Shown here piece after piece: positions 52,339 through 61,102 of a stretch of 64,000 nucleotides of DNA. Where the stretch lies: contig NZ_LGXZ01000006.1 in assembly GCF_001238295.1 (NCBI RefSeq), positions 243,997-307,996 of the forward strand, read 5' to 3'. How positions within the stretch are numbered: position 1 is the stretch's first letter; every line of letters starts with the position of its first letter. The notes below the pieces were generated by a model. It was not told where the DNA came from and ran no database searches. It saw nothing but the letters and a program-made list of their open reading frames with translations. A program made the position numbers and the translations under genes. The DNA comes from Ruegeria sp. 6PALISEP08. GTDB taxonomy: Bacteria; Pseudomonadota; Alphaproteobacteria; Rhodobacterales; Rhodobacteraceae.

Positions 52339-53435
52339 GCCTTTCTGTTCGGGTGCAACATCATCTGTCGGATCTGGATCTGGATGTCAGCTTTGAGGCG
52401 CCGCCTGGTGTGACTGTTCTATTCGGGCGGTCCGGGTCGGGCAAGACGACTATTGTCAACGCGGTGGCCGGGCTGCTGCGGCCTCAGGCGGGTCGCGTGG
52501 CGGTCGAGGATTGGGTCCTGTTCGATACGGATCGTGGGCAGTGGCTTCCGCCGCACCGGCGACGGTTGGGGTATATCTTTCAGGAAGGGCGGTTATTTCC
52601 TCATCTGACCGTGCGCCAAAATCTTGCTTATGGTCGCTGGTTCGCCCCGAAAGGGGGGCGGCGGGAAGAACCTGAAAAGGTCATTGACATGCTGGGCATT
52701 GGCCGACTTCTGGATCGCCGTCCAGCCGGGCTGTCAGGGGGCGAGAAACAACGCGTGGCCATCGGGCGGGCGTTGCTGGCAAGTCCGCGTCTGATCCTTG
52801 CGGATGAACCTCTGGCGGCGCTGGACGAAGCGCGAAAAGCAGAAATCCTGCCGTATTTTGAACGTCTAAGGGACGAAGTGTCGGTCCCTATTCTCTATGT
52901 GACCCATTCGGCGGCCGAGGTTGCGCGTCTGGCAACCTCGGTGGTTGCCCTGCAGGACGGCAAAGCCGTGCGTCATGGGCCTGCGTCTGAGGTTCTGGCC
53001 GATCCCGCGGTGGCGCCTGCCGGCGTTCGCGCGGTTGGGGCCGTTTTGGAAGTTCAGGTGGCACAGCACCACGCAGACGGATTGACCGAGCTGGATGCAA
53101 ATGGCGCGCGACTGTTCTTACCGCGCATCGCGCATGAAGTCGGGGCGCGCTTGCGTATCCGCATCCCGGCGCAAGAGGTGATCCTGTCCAACCAAAAACC
53201 CGAGGGATTGTCTGCATTGAACGTGCTCAGTGGTACGGTGGATTCGATCCGGTCGGGCGATGGGCCCGGTGCGATCGTGTCCGTTAAGACCCCGGCGGGT
53301 AATGTTCTTGCGCGCGTCACACGCCGGTCGGTTGCGGCGCTGAACTTGCAGGCGGGCAGCCCATGTCACGCGGTGATCAAGACGGTTGCCTTGGCCCCGC
53401 AGGATGTCGGGGGGCGCATCGCGACCGGATTGTAA
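52335..53435 (+). CDS. modC: Molybdate ABC transporter ATP-binding protein
   Basis: ATPase of 366 residues. Walker A is GRSGSGKTT (31-39), signature LSGGEKQRVAIGRA near 133-146, Walker B LILADEP near 155 and the H-loop YVTHS. A C-terminal MOP/TOBE-like domain (about 290-355, SALNVLSGTVDSIRSGDGPG) binds molybdate and gives feedback. It ends 2 bases before the convergent Hint gene stop. No separate modE gene is seen nearby. Confidence 0.93.
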   Translation: MSLSVRVQHHLSDLDLDVSFEAPPGVTVLFGRSGSGKTTIVNAVAGLLRPQAGRVAVEDWVLFDTDRGQWLPPHRRRLGYIFQEGRLFPHLTVRQNLAYGRWFAPKGGRREEPEKVIDMLGIGRLLDRRPAGLSGGEKQRVAIGRALLASPRLILADEPLAALDEARKAEILPYFERLRDEVSVPILYVTHSAAEVARLATSVVALQDGKAVRHGPASEVLADPAVAPAGVRAVGAVLEVQVAQHHADGLTELDANGARLFLPRIAHEVGARLRIRIPAQEVILSNQKPEGLSALNVLSGTVDSIRSGDGPGAIVSVKTPAGNVLARVTRRSVAALNLQAGSPCHAVIKTVALAPQDVGGRIATGL

Positions 53436-53437
53436 TC

Positions 53438-54364
53438 TCAGGCAAGGGCGCGAGCTTCGTGTTCGCGCAAAATCAAACGTGCCGCGCGCCCGAACCCGGT
53501 GTGAGCAGAGGTTGGCCGATCTGGAAAGATCGCCGCCAGTTCGCTCAGGGCGTCGGAGGACAGTGTATAAAGCGCCTCTTCCCCAAGAAACAGGCTTTCG
53601 GCCTGCGCCCCGTCAGCATTCAGAATCTCATGCTGATCCAAAAGGATGTGCAGATATTCGACCGTCTCTATCGAGGTGTCGATGTGTATCCCCGGCCAAC
53701 TGCACAGATGCTTGGCTGCCACCAGCGCCTCGGCGGCACCGAACAGCAGTTCCACTTTCGGGCCCTTCACCAGAATGCGGTGCTGTTGCGAAACCAGAAG
53801 ATCCCGGCAGGGTGTGTTCGGCCCCAGACTTCCTGCTGAGATGCAGACCGGCTGCAACGCGGGCTCATCACGCAATCGCTCGGGCGGAATTACACTGCTT
53901 TCGATCCAGCGAATAGGTTGCAGCCCGTGATCCGCGGTTGCCACTTTGTGACTTACGTCCAGCGTTTCTATGACCTTTGGACCGTCTTCGGTCTCGATCA
54001 ATGTCCCGGCTGCAAAACAGACGCCTTCGATCCTGATAGTGACTGCAACCGGGTCCGGGTTGTTGGAAAACGGCAGGGTAAACGGCCCCACCTGCGTTGT
54101 GCCCGTGACGCTGATAAAGAAGGTATCGAAAACGATCTCGCCGTTGTCCAGGCTGTCAAAAAAGGTCGGGTCGACCGTATAGGTCCACTCGCCGGTGTTT
54201 GGATCAATCGAGGCGGTGCCGTTGGCGGGGGGCGTTGCGATCGTCCATGTCTGGGTCGTTGGTGTGAACGTGCCATTGTCCAGCGTCGGCTGACCCATCG
54301 CCACATTGGGCGGGGACCCGGTCACGTCTCCGGTCAATTCGCCTGTGATTGTAACCGAAACCAC
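53438..54364 (-). CDS. Hint-domain protein with VCBS-like N-terminus
   Basis: A 308-residue protein. An N-terminal cadherin/VCBS-like beta domain (residues 1-110, GSPPNVAMGQPTLDNGTFTP) leads to a Hint (hedgehog/intein) domain beginning at Cys116 in GVCFAAGTLIETEDGPKVIE and continuing with DLLVSQQHRILV and AAKHLC. The Hint nucleophile Cys, the TxxH-like block and the splicing-block strands are present, but the last residues carry no obvious Asn for splicing. No N-terminal signal peptide is visible, which suggests type I or other non-Sec export. The GTG start follows the acyltransferase stop with no gap. Confidence 0.82.
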   Translation of the reverse strand: MVSVTITGELTGDVTGSPPNVAMGQPTLDNGTFTPTTQTWTIATPPANGTASIDPNTGEWTYTVDPTFFDSLDNGEIVFDTFFISVTGTTQVGPFTLPFSNNPDPVAVTIRIEGVCFAAGTLIETEDGPKVIETLDVSHKVATADHGLQPIRWIESSVIPPERLRDEPALQPVCISAGSLGPNTPCRDLLVSQQHRILVKGPKVELLFGAAEALVAAKHLCSWPGIHIDTSIETVEYLHILLDQHEILNADGAQAESLFLGEEALYTLSSDALSELAAIFPDRPTSAHTGFGRAARLILREHEARALA

Positions 54365-54877
54365 TTATCCTTCGCCCTGTTGCAGCACCTGTTCAAACTC
54401 TCTTTTTCGATACAGGCGCATATGGACTTCACCCGCCTGATCCCGCGTCCATTCCACGATCCGATTGCGTGTCATGTCGCTGTCCATTCGGTTGGTACGA
54501 ACACACGGATGCGGTATTTCCTTTTTGAGGATATCAACAATCTGGTTCGTTTGTCCAAATGGGGCCACAAGATCGACGATCCAGAAGGAAGGCCCACTGG
54601 TGAAATCCTTTTCCTTCAGTGGCTTTTCCTGCACCGCATAGCGGTATTCGACCTCATGGCTGAGCCCGGCAAAGGTGACAAAGCCACGGGGAAACCCGTC
54701 TTGCCGAAAGATATGGTACTGGCCGAGACGGAACGGCGTCTCGAACGCGTAAAGAACCTGTGCCAGGTTGCGTTTCTGATGGGTCTTCGTCAACCCGGCC
54801 AGGTAGAACATCGCGCCCAGATCGGCATATTTCTCGGGCGGAAAATCGAACCAGTCTTTGGGGAAGCTCTTGCTCAA
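54365..54877 (-). CDS. HlyC-type toxin-activating lysine acyltransferase
   Basis: A 170-residue protein of the RTX-toxin acyltransferase family, which moves fatty acyl groups from acyl-ACP onto lysines of a target protein. His33 (LTKTHQKRN) and Asp102 (WIVDLVAPFG) lie 69 residues apart, exactly as His23 and Asp92 in HlyC. Other family text includes FRLGQYHIFRQDGFPRGFVT and DFTSGPSFWIVD. The only supported start is TTG 54877. Its stop abuts the GTG of the Hint gene, so they are coupled. No RTX toxin gene is visible nearby; the Hint protein or an unlinked protein could be the substrate. Catalysis is inferred from the family. Confidence 0.8.
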   Translation of the reverse strand: MSKSFPKDWFDFPPEKYADLGAMFYLAGLTKTHQKRNLAQVLYAFETPFRLGQYHIFRQDGFPRGFVTFAGLSHEVEYRYAVQEKPLKEKDFTSGPSFWIVDLVAPFGQTNQIVDILKKEIPHPCVRTNRMDSDMTRNRIVEWTRDQAGEVHMRLYRKREFEQVLQQGEG

Positions 54878-55059
54878 AGGATCGCCAATATCTGATGTGA
54901 ACCAAAACCTTAGAGTTAGTGTACCCTTTTCCTGCCATTTGGGTAGAAGAAATTCCCAGCGCCGTCAGAGCGTCAGCGTTACCGGTCTGTTCCACTTTAC
55001 TCAGGGGCTGTCCCGGCTATGCTTAAATCTGCGACCCCTCATTTCGGGAAGATTGGATC

Positions 55060-55467
55060 ATGCGTTTTATTAGGGCTTTTGCCGCCGCGGCACTGATACT
55101 GATGCCTTCCCTGACCGAAGCGGTTGGGTTTGGCCTGAACATTCGGCCGCAATTTCGCACAGAGATTACGTCGCTGCCGGATGGGGTTTATGAGGTCAAG
55201 GCCATAGGCTCGTCAGCGCCCGTGAACTACTGGTGCGGTATCGGGGACTATGCGATCCGAACTTTGGGCGTGCCGAACAAACAGCGGATCTATATTTTTC
55301 GTGCTTACGAACCTGGCGTCCGAACAGTTCAGTTTTCTCTGACACCGCCACCCGGCGCAGATACCAAACCGGGGCATTCAATCACCGTTCGGAAGGTCGG
55401 TGCCAACATGTCCGCGTCGTCGGCACAGAACTACTGCTACGACAACTTCATCATGGACACATTCTGA
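55060..55467 (+). CDS. Exported protein of unknown function
   Basis: A 135-residue protein with a signal peptide (FAAAALILMPSLTEAVGFGL, cleavage near residue 21). The mature part is beta-rich and has two cysteines (NYWCGIGDYA and NYCYDNF) that may pair. The sequence VGFGLNIRPQFRTEITSLPD is not a family I can name. It is convergent with hemF, 3 bases between stops. Confidence 0.65.
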   Translation: MRFIRAFAAAALILMPSLTEAVGFGLNIRPQFRTEITSLPDGVYEVKAIGSSAPVNYWCGIGDYAIRTLGVPNKQRIYIFRAYEPGVRTVQFSLTPPPGADTKPGHSITVRKVGANMSASSAQNYCYDNFIMDTF

Positions 55468-55470
55468 ACG

Positions 55471-56355
55471 TCAGACCCATTTCGCCATCGGCGGCAGGCT
55501 CATCAGAACCGCATCCGGGTCGTGCCCGGTTTCCAGTCCGAATTTAGTACCCCGGTCGTAGACCAGGTTGTATTCAGCATACAAACCACGGTGCACGAGT
55601 TGGGTGTTTTTGTCCGCATCTAAAAAGCCCTGCACGCGCCGCTTTTCGACCAATGGCAGGAAAGCAGGCAGGAAAGCCCGACCAATATCCTGCGTCAGGA
55701 CGAAATCAGCCTGCCAGTCGCCGGTGCAGTAGTCATCCATGAAAATTCCCCCCACACCCCGCGCACGCTTACGGTGGGGAATATAGAAATATTCGTCTGC
55801 CCAGTCTTTTAGACGCGGGTAATGCGCAACGCCATGAGGGTCCAGATGGGCTTTTTGGGTGGCGTGGAAATGGCTTGTGTCTTCGGCATACTCGATGCAG
55901 GGGTTCAGGTCCGATCCGCCACCAAACCACCAGGCGTGTGGGGTCCAGAACATGCGCGTGTTCATGTGCACCGCAGGGACATGAGGGTTCTGCATATGCG
56001 CCACCAGGCTGATCCCGGAGGCCCAGAACCGGGGATCCTCGGTCATGCCGGGGATACCTTTGCGTGCCGCCATCGCTTGCTGTGCGCGTTCGCCCAACGT
56101 GCCATAGACGGTCGAGACGTTGACGCCAACTTTCTCGAACACACGCCCGCCACGCATCACGGACATCAGCCCGCCACCTGCGTCCGATCCGTCCTCGGAT
56201 TGGCGTTTGGTCTCTTTGACTTCGAACCGACCGGGTTTTGCGTCAGAAAATGGGCCAGTGTCGTGGCTGTCTTCGAGGGCTTCAAACGCAGAAACAATGT
56301 CGTCGCGCAATTGGCGAAACCAGGCGGAAGCAGTGGATTTTTCTGTATCGAACAT
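55471..56355 (-). CDS. hemF: Oxygen-dependent coproporphyrinogen III oxidase
   Basis: Haem biosynthesis enzyme that decarboxylates coproporphyrinogen III to protoporphyrinogen IX with O2, 294 residues, the usual length. Family segments include GGGSDLNPCIEYAEDTSHFH (near residue 140), RARGVGGIFMDDYC and the C-terminal AEYNLVYDRGTKFGLETG. It acts as a dimer in the cytoplasm. ATG 56355 is 5 bases downstream of the SDR gene stop on the same strand, so it could be in that operon. Confidence 0.95.
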   Translation of the reverse strand: MFDTEKSTASAWFRQLRDDIVSAFEALEDSHDTGPFSDAKPGRFEVKETKRQSEDGSDAGGGLMSVMRGGRVFEKVGVNVSTVYGTLGERAQQAMAARKGIPGMTEDPRFWASGISLVAHMQNPHVPAVHMNTRMFWTPHAWWFGGGSDLNPCIEYAEDTSHFHATQKAHLDPHGVAHYPRLKDWADEYFYIPHRKRARGVGGIFMDDYCTGDWQADFVLTQDIGRAFLPAFLPLVEKRRVQGFLDADKNTQLVHRGLYAEYNLVYDRGTKFGLETGHDPDAVLMSLPPMAKWV

Positions 56356-56360
56356 GTGTC

Positions 56361-57161
56361 TTAGTGAGCCGGGGCGGCGACGGGGTCAAGTAGGGTGCGA
56401 CCGCCATCGATTGTCAGGATCTGGCCGGTTATGAAGCCGGCTGCATCAGACGCCAGAAACTGCGCGGTTTCGGTCAGCTCCGTAGCGGAAGCGATACGGG
56501 CCAGCGGCGTGTGTTTTTCGATATCGTCGCGGAAATCCCGGTTTTCCTTGAGGGTCGATTGCAGGGACGCGCTCATCACAGAACCAAGTGCGATGGAGTT
56601 GACCCGAATACGGTTCGGCGCAAGCGCAACCGCAAGAGACCGTGTCATCTGATCCAGCGCCGCAGTTGACACGGAATAGGCCATCAGGTCGGGATGTGTT
56701 CGGCGAGCCGCGATAGAAGACAGGTTGATAATCGACCCCGCAGGGTTTTCCTCGTCCCCATCGGCCTGTTTGATCATGCGTTTTGCAACCAGCTGGCTTA
56801 ACCGCAGGGCGGGCATCAGATTCTGGTTCAGCAGAGTGCGGACCGAGTCATCTTCGGGATCCAGCGGATCAGATGGGATCACCTGCCGCGCGCCATTGAT
56901 CAGGATGTCCACCTGATCAAACGCATCCAGTGTGGCCGATAGCAGGTTCGCTATGGTCAGCTTTTCCCGCAGATCGCCAGCAAAATAGCGGATATTTCCG
57001 TCTTCGGCCTGTTCGCCCAATTCATCGACCAGGCGCTTTTCGTCCATGTCGGCGAACATTACATTTGCACCTGCATCCGCGAATTGGCGTCCGATAGCCA
57101 GCCCGATGCCATTGGCTCCGCCCGTTACAATTGCTGTCTTGCCAGCGATGGAAAAGGACAT
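56361..57161 (-). CDS. Short-chain dehydrogenase/reductase lacking the catalytic lysine
   Basis: SDR-fold protein of 266 residues. The nucleotide motif is TGGANGIG (13-20) and the structural motif is ILINGARQ (87-94) in place of NNAG. Ser148/149 (NLSSIA) and Tyr162 of the active site remain, but the YxxxK motif reads Y162-S-V-S-T166: Thr replaces the catalytic Lys (ACT codon). SGQILTIDGG-like text (TGQILTIDGGRTLL) closes the protein. Either it is inactive/regulatory or it has a shifted catalytic site. Substrate unknown. It is on the same strand as hemF. Confidence 0.85.
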   Translation of the reverse strand: MSFSIAGKTAIVTGGANGIGLAIGRQFADAGANVMFADMDEKRLVDELGEQAEDGNIRYFAGDLREKLTIANLLSATLDAFDQVDILINGARQVIPSDPLDPEDDSVRTLLNQNLMPALRLSQLVAKRMIKQADGDEENPAGSIINLSSIAARRTHPDLMAYSVSTAALDQMTRSLAVALAPNRIRVNSIALGSVMSASLQSTLKENRDFRDDIEKHTPLARIASATELTETAQFLASDAAGFITGQILTIDGGRTLLDPVAAPAH

Positions 57162-57197
57162 CCGAATCCTCCTGAATTGGGGGCAGGTTAACGAGCC

Positions 57198-58163
57198 TTA
57201 GCGCCGAGGGCGAGAGGCCTGAAAAACCTTGAACCGGTTGTCTCCGGCAATTTCAGTGACCTGAGCGAAGTGTTCGTTCAGCGTTGTTTCATAGGGAAGA
57301 TGTCGATTGGCAACCATCCACAGGGTTCCGTTGCGGGTCAGATTGCGCGCGGCTGCGATGATGAATCCCTGACCAAGCGCCGGGTCCGCGCTGCGCGAGG
57401 TGTGAAACGGGGGATTCATCACCACCGTGTCGATAGGTTCCGGCGCGGCCCAGGTGACGGCATCTGACCAGTAAAACTTTGCTTTCGGGTCCTCGGCGTT
57501 CATGCGCGCGCAGGTCAGAGCGGCGTGATCTGCCTCGACCAGATGCAGTGATTTAACGTCATCGCGCTTCAGGATGTCTGCCGACAAATACCCCCAACCC
57601 GCACCAAGATCCGCTATCCGAGCTCCCGGTTTGGCGGGCAATGCTTTTAACAACATGGCCGAGGCCGGATCGACCCCATTTGCCGAAAACACCCCCGGCG
57701 CCGTATAATAACCACCGACCTTCTGTGCGGTGGGCGCGGCCCAATCTGCAAAAGCAGAGGCGTCGGCCTGAAACCAGAATATTTTGCCATGCGCTTTGGA
57801 CAGGGGCCCTTCGACGTCAGCCCGCTTGCGCACATCTTTCAATATGCTGTCCACCCCATTGGTCTTTGCGCCATCAATCACGACAACCCCCGCGGCCCGC
57901 GAACAAGCCCGCTGGATCATTGCGCGCGCCAGCGCCTTGGCACGTGGCAAAAACACGATTGCGTCCTGACACGGGTCTTCCGCTTCGGGCACCGAGTTAA
58001 AGCCTTGCGTGGCAAAATGGTCGTGAAAGGGTTTGAACGGTTGTACCACCTGTGCGTCAGAGGGAAGCACCGAAAGATCATGCTCTGGCACCGGGCAGAT
58101 CACCGTCACAGGCTGCGACAGCGACAGGCCGTTTTGCAATGCAAGTTCCAAGCGAGGGGACAT
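57198..58163 (-). CDS. RsmC-like class I methyltransferase
   Basis: S-adenosylmethionine-dependent methyltransferase, 321 residues. The N-terminal half is a degenerate methyltransferase-like domain, and the C-terminal half has motif I IADLGAGWGYLSADIL and the catalytic NPPFH (in VVMNPPFHTSR). RsmC methylates G1207 of 16S rRNA to m2G; the NPPF motif fits a guanine N2 target. The open frame reaches 58262, but ATG 58163 (MSPRLELALQNGL) is a better family start. It is followed upstream by clpS, so they may share a promoter region. Confidence 0.82.
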   Translation of the reverse strand: MSPRLELALQNGLSLSQPVTVICPVPEHDLSVLPSDAQVVQPFKPFHDHFATQGFNSVPEAEDPCQDAIVFLPRAKALARAMIQRACSRAAGVVVIDGAKTNGVDSILKDVRKRADVEGPLSKAHGKIFWFQADASAFADWAAPTAQKVGGYYTAPGVFSANGVDPASAMLLKALPAKPGARIADLGAGWGYLSADILKRDDVKSLHLVEADHAALTCARMNAEDPKAKFYWSDAVTWAAPEPIDTVVMNPPFHTSRSADPALGQGFIIAAARNLTRNGTLWMVANRHLPYETTLNEHFAQVTEIAGDNRFKVFQASRPRR

Positions 58164-58209
58164 GGGCAGTTCCGTCAGAGAAAAGAGAGGGTGCGTCAGG
58201 CGAGATGCC

Positions 58210-58551
58210 TTATTCTTCACGTTCCATGGTGCATTGCAGCGGGTGTTGGTGCCTGCGAGCAAAATCCATCACTTGGCCAACTTTGGTCTCAGCAATCTCG
58301 TGGCTGAAGACGCCGACAACGGCCACGCCTTTTTTGTGAACCGTCAGCATGATTTCGAACGCCTGCGCGTGGGTCATTCCGAAGAACCGCTCCAGCACAT
58401 GCACGACAAACTCCATCGGCGTGTAATCGTCGTTCAGCAACAGCACCTTATACAAGGGCGGACGTTTGGTTTTTGGGCGCGTCTGCAGCAGGATAGACGC
58501 GTCACTGTCGTCGTCCGGGGTGTCAGACATCATCCAGGTCTTGTCCAGCAT
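58210..58551 (-). CDS. clpS: ATP-dependent Clp protease adaptor ClpS
   Basis: N-end rule adaptor that delivers substrates to ClpA(P), about 113 residues. The N-terminal tail is followed by [20 protein letters not shown] and [20 protein letters not shown], then [20 protein letters not shown], which hold the substrate pocket (Asn/Asp and His residues). It could start at ATG 58551, at ATG 58533/58530, or at TTG 58560; the ribosome site is weak. An antisense open frame is a shadow. Confidence 0.93.
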   Translation of the reverse strand: MLDKTWMMSDTPDDDSDASILLQTRPKTKRPPLYKVLLLNDDYTPMEFVVHVLERFFGMTHAQAFEIMLTVHKKGVAVVGVFSHEIAETKVGQVMDFARRHQHPLQCTMEREE

Positions 58552-58644
58552 CGTGTGCAACTGTCCGATTCAGGCTTGGGGTTTATCTTGGCGCTTATAT
58601 AACGTGGGCATGGCCGGTGAAAAGAGCAAGCGGACTTAAATTGG

Positions 58645-59346
58645 ATGACGGAAGAACTGACAACAATCGGGTTTGATGCGGATGACACCCTTTGGCACAA
58701 TGAACGGTTTTTTCAGCTGACACAGGCCCATTTCGCTGAATTGCTGGCCGATCACGCCAACCGCGATCATCTGATGGAGCGCCTTTTGGCCGCCGAAAAA
58801 CGCAACATCAGGCATTATGGCTATGGGATAAAAGGGTTCGTTCTGTCGATGATCGAAACCGCCATCGAGGTCACGGAAGACCGTGTTCCGGCCTCGGTCA
58901 TTCGGCAATTGGTCGAAGCCGGGCAAGAGATGCTGGCACATCCGATTGAATTGTTGCCACATGCGCGCGATGCGATTGAGAACGTGACCGGCATGTACCG
59001 AGTCATTCTCATTACAAAGGGCGACTTGATCGATCAGGAGCGTAAACTGGCACAGTCCGGGCTGGGCGATTTGTTCGACGGGGTCGAGATTGTCTCGGAA
59101 AAGACCTCGGATACCTATCGGGCGATCTTTGAATCCCATGGGGATGGTCCGGCTGCTGCAATGATGGTTGGCAATTCCATGCGCTCGGATGTGGTGGCCC
59201 CGATTCAGGCCGGATGCTGGGGCGTTTACGTGCCCCACGGTCTGGTGTGGGAAGTCGAGCACGCCGAAGCCCCGGTTGAAAGCCCCCGATTCCGCGAGCT
59301 GCGCGATTTGGGGGATCTGGCCGATCTGATACACAGTCTGAAGTGA
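58645..59346 (+). CDS. HAD-superfamily hydrolase
   Basis: Haloacid dehalogenase-like phosphatase of 233 residues. Motif I is FDADDTLWHNE (residues 10-20) with Asp11 as nucleophile and Asp13 as acid. Motif II Thr is in LITKGD, motif III is in a Lys of RKLAQSGLGD-like text, and motif IV is MVGNSMRSDVV. A helical cap domain lies between about residues 20 and 95. It is divergent from clpS. The substrate is not predictable. Confidence 0.85.
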   Translation: MTEELTTIGFDADDTLWHNERFFQLTQAHFAELLADHANRDHLMERLLAAEKRNIRHYGYGIKGFVLSMIETAIEVTEDRVPASVIRQLVEAGQEMLAHPIELLPHARDAIENVTGMYRVILITKGDLIDQERKLAQSGLGDLFDGVEIVSEKTSDTYRAIFESHGDGPAAAMMVGNSMRSDVVAPIQAGCWGVYVPHGLVWEVEHAEAPVESPRFRELRDLGDLADLIHSLK

Positions 59347-59596
59347 TGTTGCTTTATGGTCGCAGTTTCAAAAAAACCCTGTTGCGCAACGGCAAAGCGC
59401 TGCCACAATCGCGCATCTGGTGGGTCAGGGCCGGAGTTTTATCAACATGTAGCCCAATGCGGCGCACATGACGAAATCGCAAAAAGCGCAGCTTTCAGTT
59501 TATTTCACCCCCCCCCTGTGTTAGCCTTGGTGATAATAAAATAAAACTTGCCGACCGGGAAAACTCGGCGGCGCGAGGCAGACAGAGGCAAAGATC
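59347..59596. other. Gap before D,D-carboxypeptidase gene
   Basis: A 250-base A+T-rich gap with a C-tract (59508-59516) and AATAAAATAAAAC (about 59535-59547), probably holding the dac promoter. No gene is seen. Confidence 0.4.
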
Positions 59597-61015
59597 GTGC
59601 AGATTCGGCGGACAGTTCCGGCCCGAACGGGCTTATTCCTTACAGCGATGCTATGTGTGCTGGCGTTTGCGCCGCTCAAATCCATAGCGGCACCTTACGC
59701 GGCAATGGTGATTGACGCCCGTACCGGAGAGGTTCTGCATTCGCGCAATGCAGACACGCGGTTGCATCCAGCGTCGCTGACCAAGATGATGACGCTTTAT
59801 ATCGCGTTCGAGGCGGTGCGAAACGGTGAGATTACGCTGGATACGCCTGTACGGATTACTAAGAAAGCTTCGGCCGAGCCGCCGTCCAAGCTGGGTCTGC
59901 GGACGGGACAGACGATTGCCTTCCGTTACTTGATCCGCGCGGCTGCTGTAAAATCAGCCAATGACGCAGCGACCGCCATCGGTATCGCCATCAGCGGGTC
60001 CGAAGCGGCCTTTGCCCGCCGCATGACCCGCACCGCTAAAGCGATGGGGATGAGCCGTACCACCTTCAAGAACGCGCATGGCCTGACCGAATCAGGGCAT
60101 TTGTCCACGGCGCGCGACATGACCACGCTGGGACGGCATCTGCTGTATGACTATCCGCAGTATTATAATCTGTTCTCGCGTCAATCGACACATGCCGGGA
60201 TCAAGACCGTGCCGAACACCAACCGTCGCCTTCTGGCTGCGTACAAAGGGGCGGACGGCATCAAAACCGGATACACCCGTGCAGCGGGCTTCAATCTGGT
60301 GGCGTCGGCCAAGCGTAAGAATGAACGGATCATCGCAACCGTCTTTGGCGGAAAGTCTGGCGCGTCGCGCAATGCCAAAGTGGCCGAGCTTTTGGATCTG
60401 GGTTTCCGTCGCGCCCCATCGCGTGCACCTATTCGCAAACCGGCACGCCCGGCTTATGCGGGCAATGTTGGGCTGGGCACGCAGGTCGCGCGCCTGAGCG
60501 GGCCTCCAAAGACCAGCCTGCGTCCGGTCGTGCGCCCAAGCGCATCGACACAGGTCGCAAGTGCAGTGGCGGCTACTGCGGATCAGAACAGCGCCCGGAT
60601 CACCAATGGCATTGCGGCGGCCATCGCCCAGGCAGACGTCGCGCCGACCGCCTCGTCCAAGCAGGAACCGGGCACCCGTCCAGCACAACGCCCCGCTGAT
60701 CTGGTTCTGGCGTCGACCGAAACGGCAAAGCAACCCGAGCCCGAGCAGGAGGTTGTCACCCGACTGTCTTCGTCCGGCGGGCATCTGTGGGGCGTCAATG
60801 TGGGGCGCTACACCACGCGGTATGAGGCCGAGAAGGTTCTGCTGAAAACCGCGTTGTCGGAAATGACTACGCTGGAGGGCACGCTGCGCAAGGTGAACCA
60901 AAGCTCGCGCGGGTTTGACGCAACTTTTCAGGGGATGACCCGGGAACAGGCCGATTTGGCGTGTCGCCGGTTGCAGGCCCGCAATGTGACCTGTTTCATG
61001 ATCGGACCATCATAA
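59597..61015 (+). CDS. D-alanyl-D-alanine carboxypeptidase with SPOR domain
   Basis: Penicillin-binding protein of the DacA/DacF class (peptidase S11), 472 residues, which trims the terminal D-Ala of peptidoglycan stem peptides. A signal peptide (residues 1-32) leads to active-site motifs S60-L-T-K63, S120-A-N122 and K223-T-G225, in the correct order. Residues about 280-395 form a Pro/Ala-rich linker. Residues about 395-472 form a SPOR domain (GGHLWGVNVGRYTTRYEAEK) that targets denuded glycan at the division site. The GTG start is supported by the signal peptide. A strong terminator follows. Confidence 0.92.
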   Translation: MQIRRTVPARTGLFLTAMLCVLAFAPLKSIAAPYAAMVIDARTGEVLHSRNADTRLHPASLTKMMTLYIAFEAVRNGEITLDTPVRITKKASAEPPSKLGLRTGQTIAFRYLIRAAAVKSANDAATAIGIAISGSEAAFARRMTRTAKAMGMSRTTFKNAHGLTESGHLSTARDMTTLGRHLLYDYPQYYNLFSRQSTHAGIKTVPNTNRRLLAAYKGADGIKTGYTRAAGFNLVASAKRKNERIIATVFGGKSGASRNAKVAELLDLGFRRAPSRAPIRKPARPAYAGNVGLGTQVARLSGPPKTSLRPVVRPSASTQVASAVAATADQNSARITNGIAAAIAQADVAPTASSKQEPGTRPAQRPADLVLASTETAKQPEPEQEVVTRLSSSGGHLWGVNVGRYTTRYEAEKVLLKTALSEMTTLEGTLRKVNQSSRGFDATFQGMTREQADLACRRLQARNVTCFMIGPS

Positions 61016-61044
61016 GGTTCGGCAAATACTCTCCTGTTGGGTCT

Positions 61045-61072
61045 GGGCTGTGGTTCTCCGCAGCCCTTTTTT
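61045..61072 (+). terminator. Rho-independent terminator after carboxypeptidase gene
   Basis: Stem of 9 pairs (GGGCTGTGG / CCGCAGCCC, one wobble) with loop TTCT, followed by six T (61067-61072). Confidence 0.85.
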
Positions 61073-61102
61073 CATGACAGGGTGCGGCCACCATGGACGA
61101 GA

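Noticed and set aside
53438..54364. Active intein in the Hint protein
   Set aside because: The Hint domain lies at the C-terminus with no clear splice-junction Asn and no flanking extein sequence, so protein splicing is not supported.
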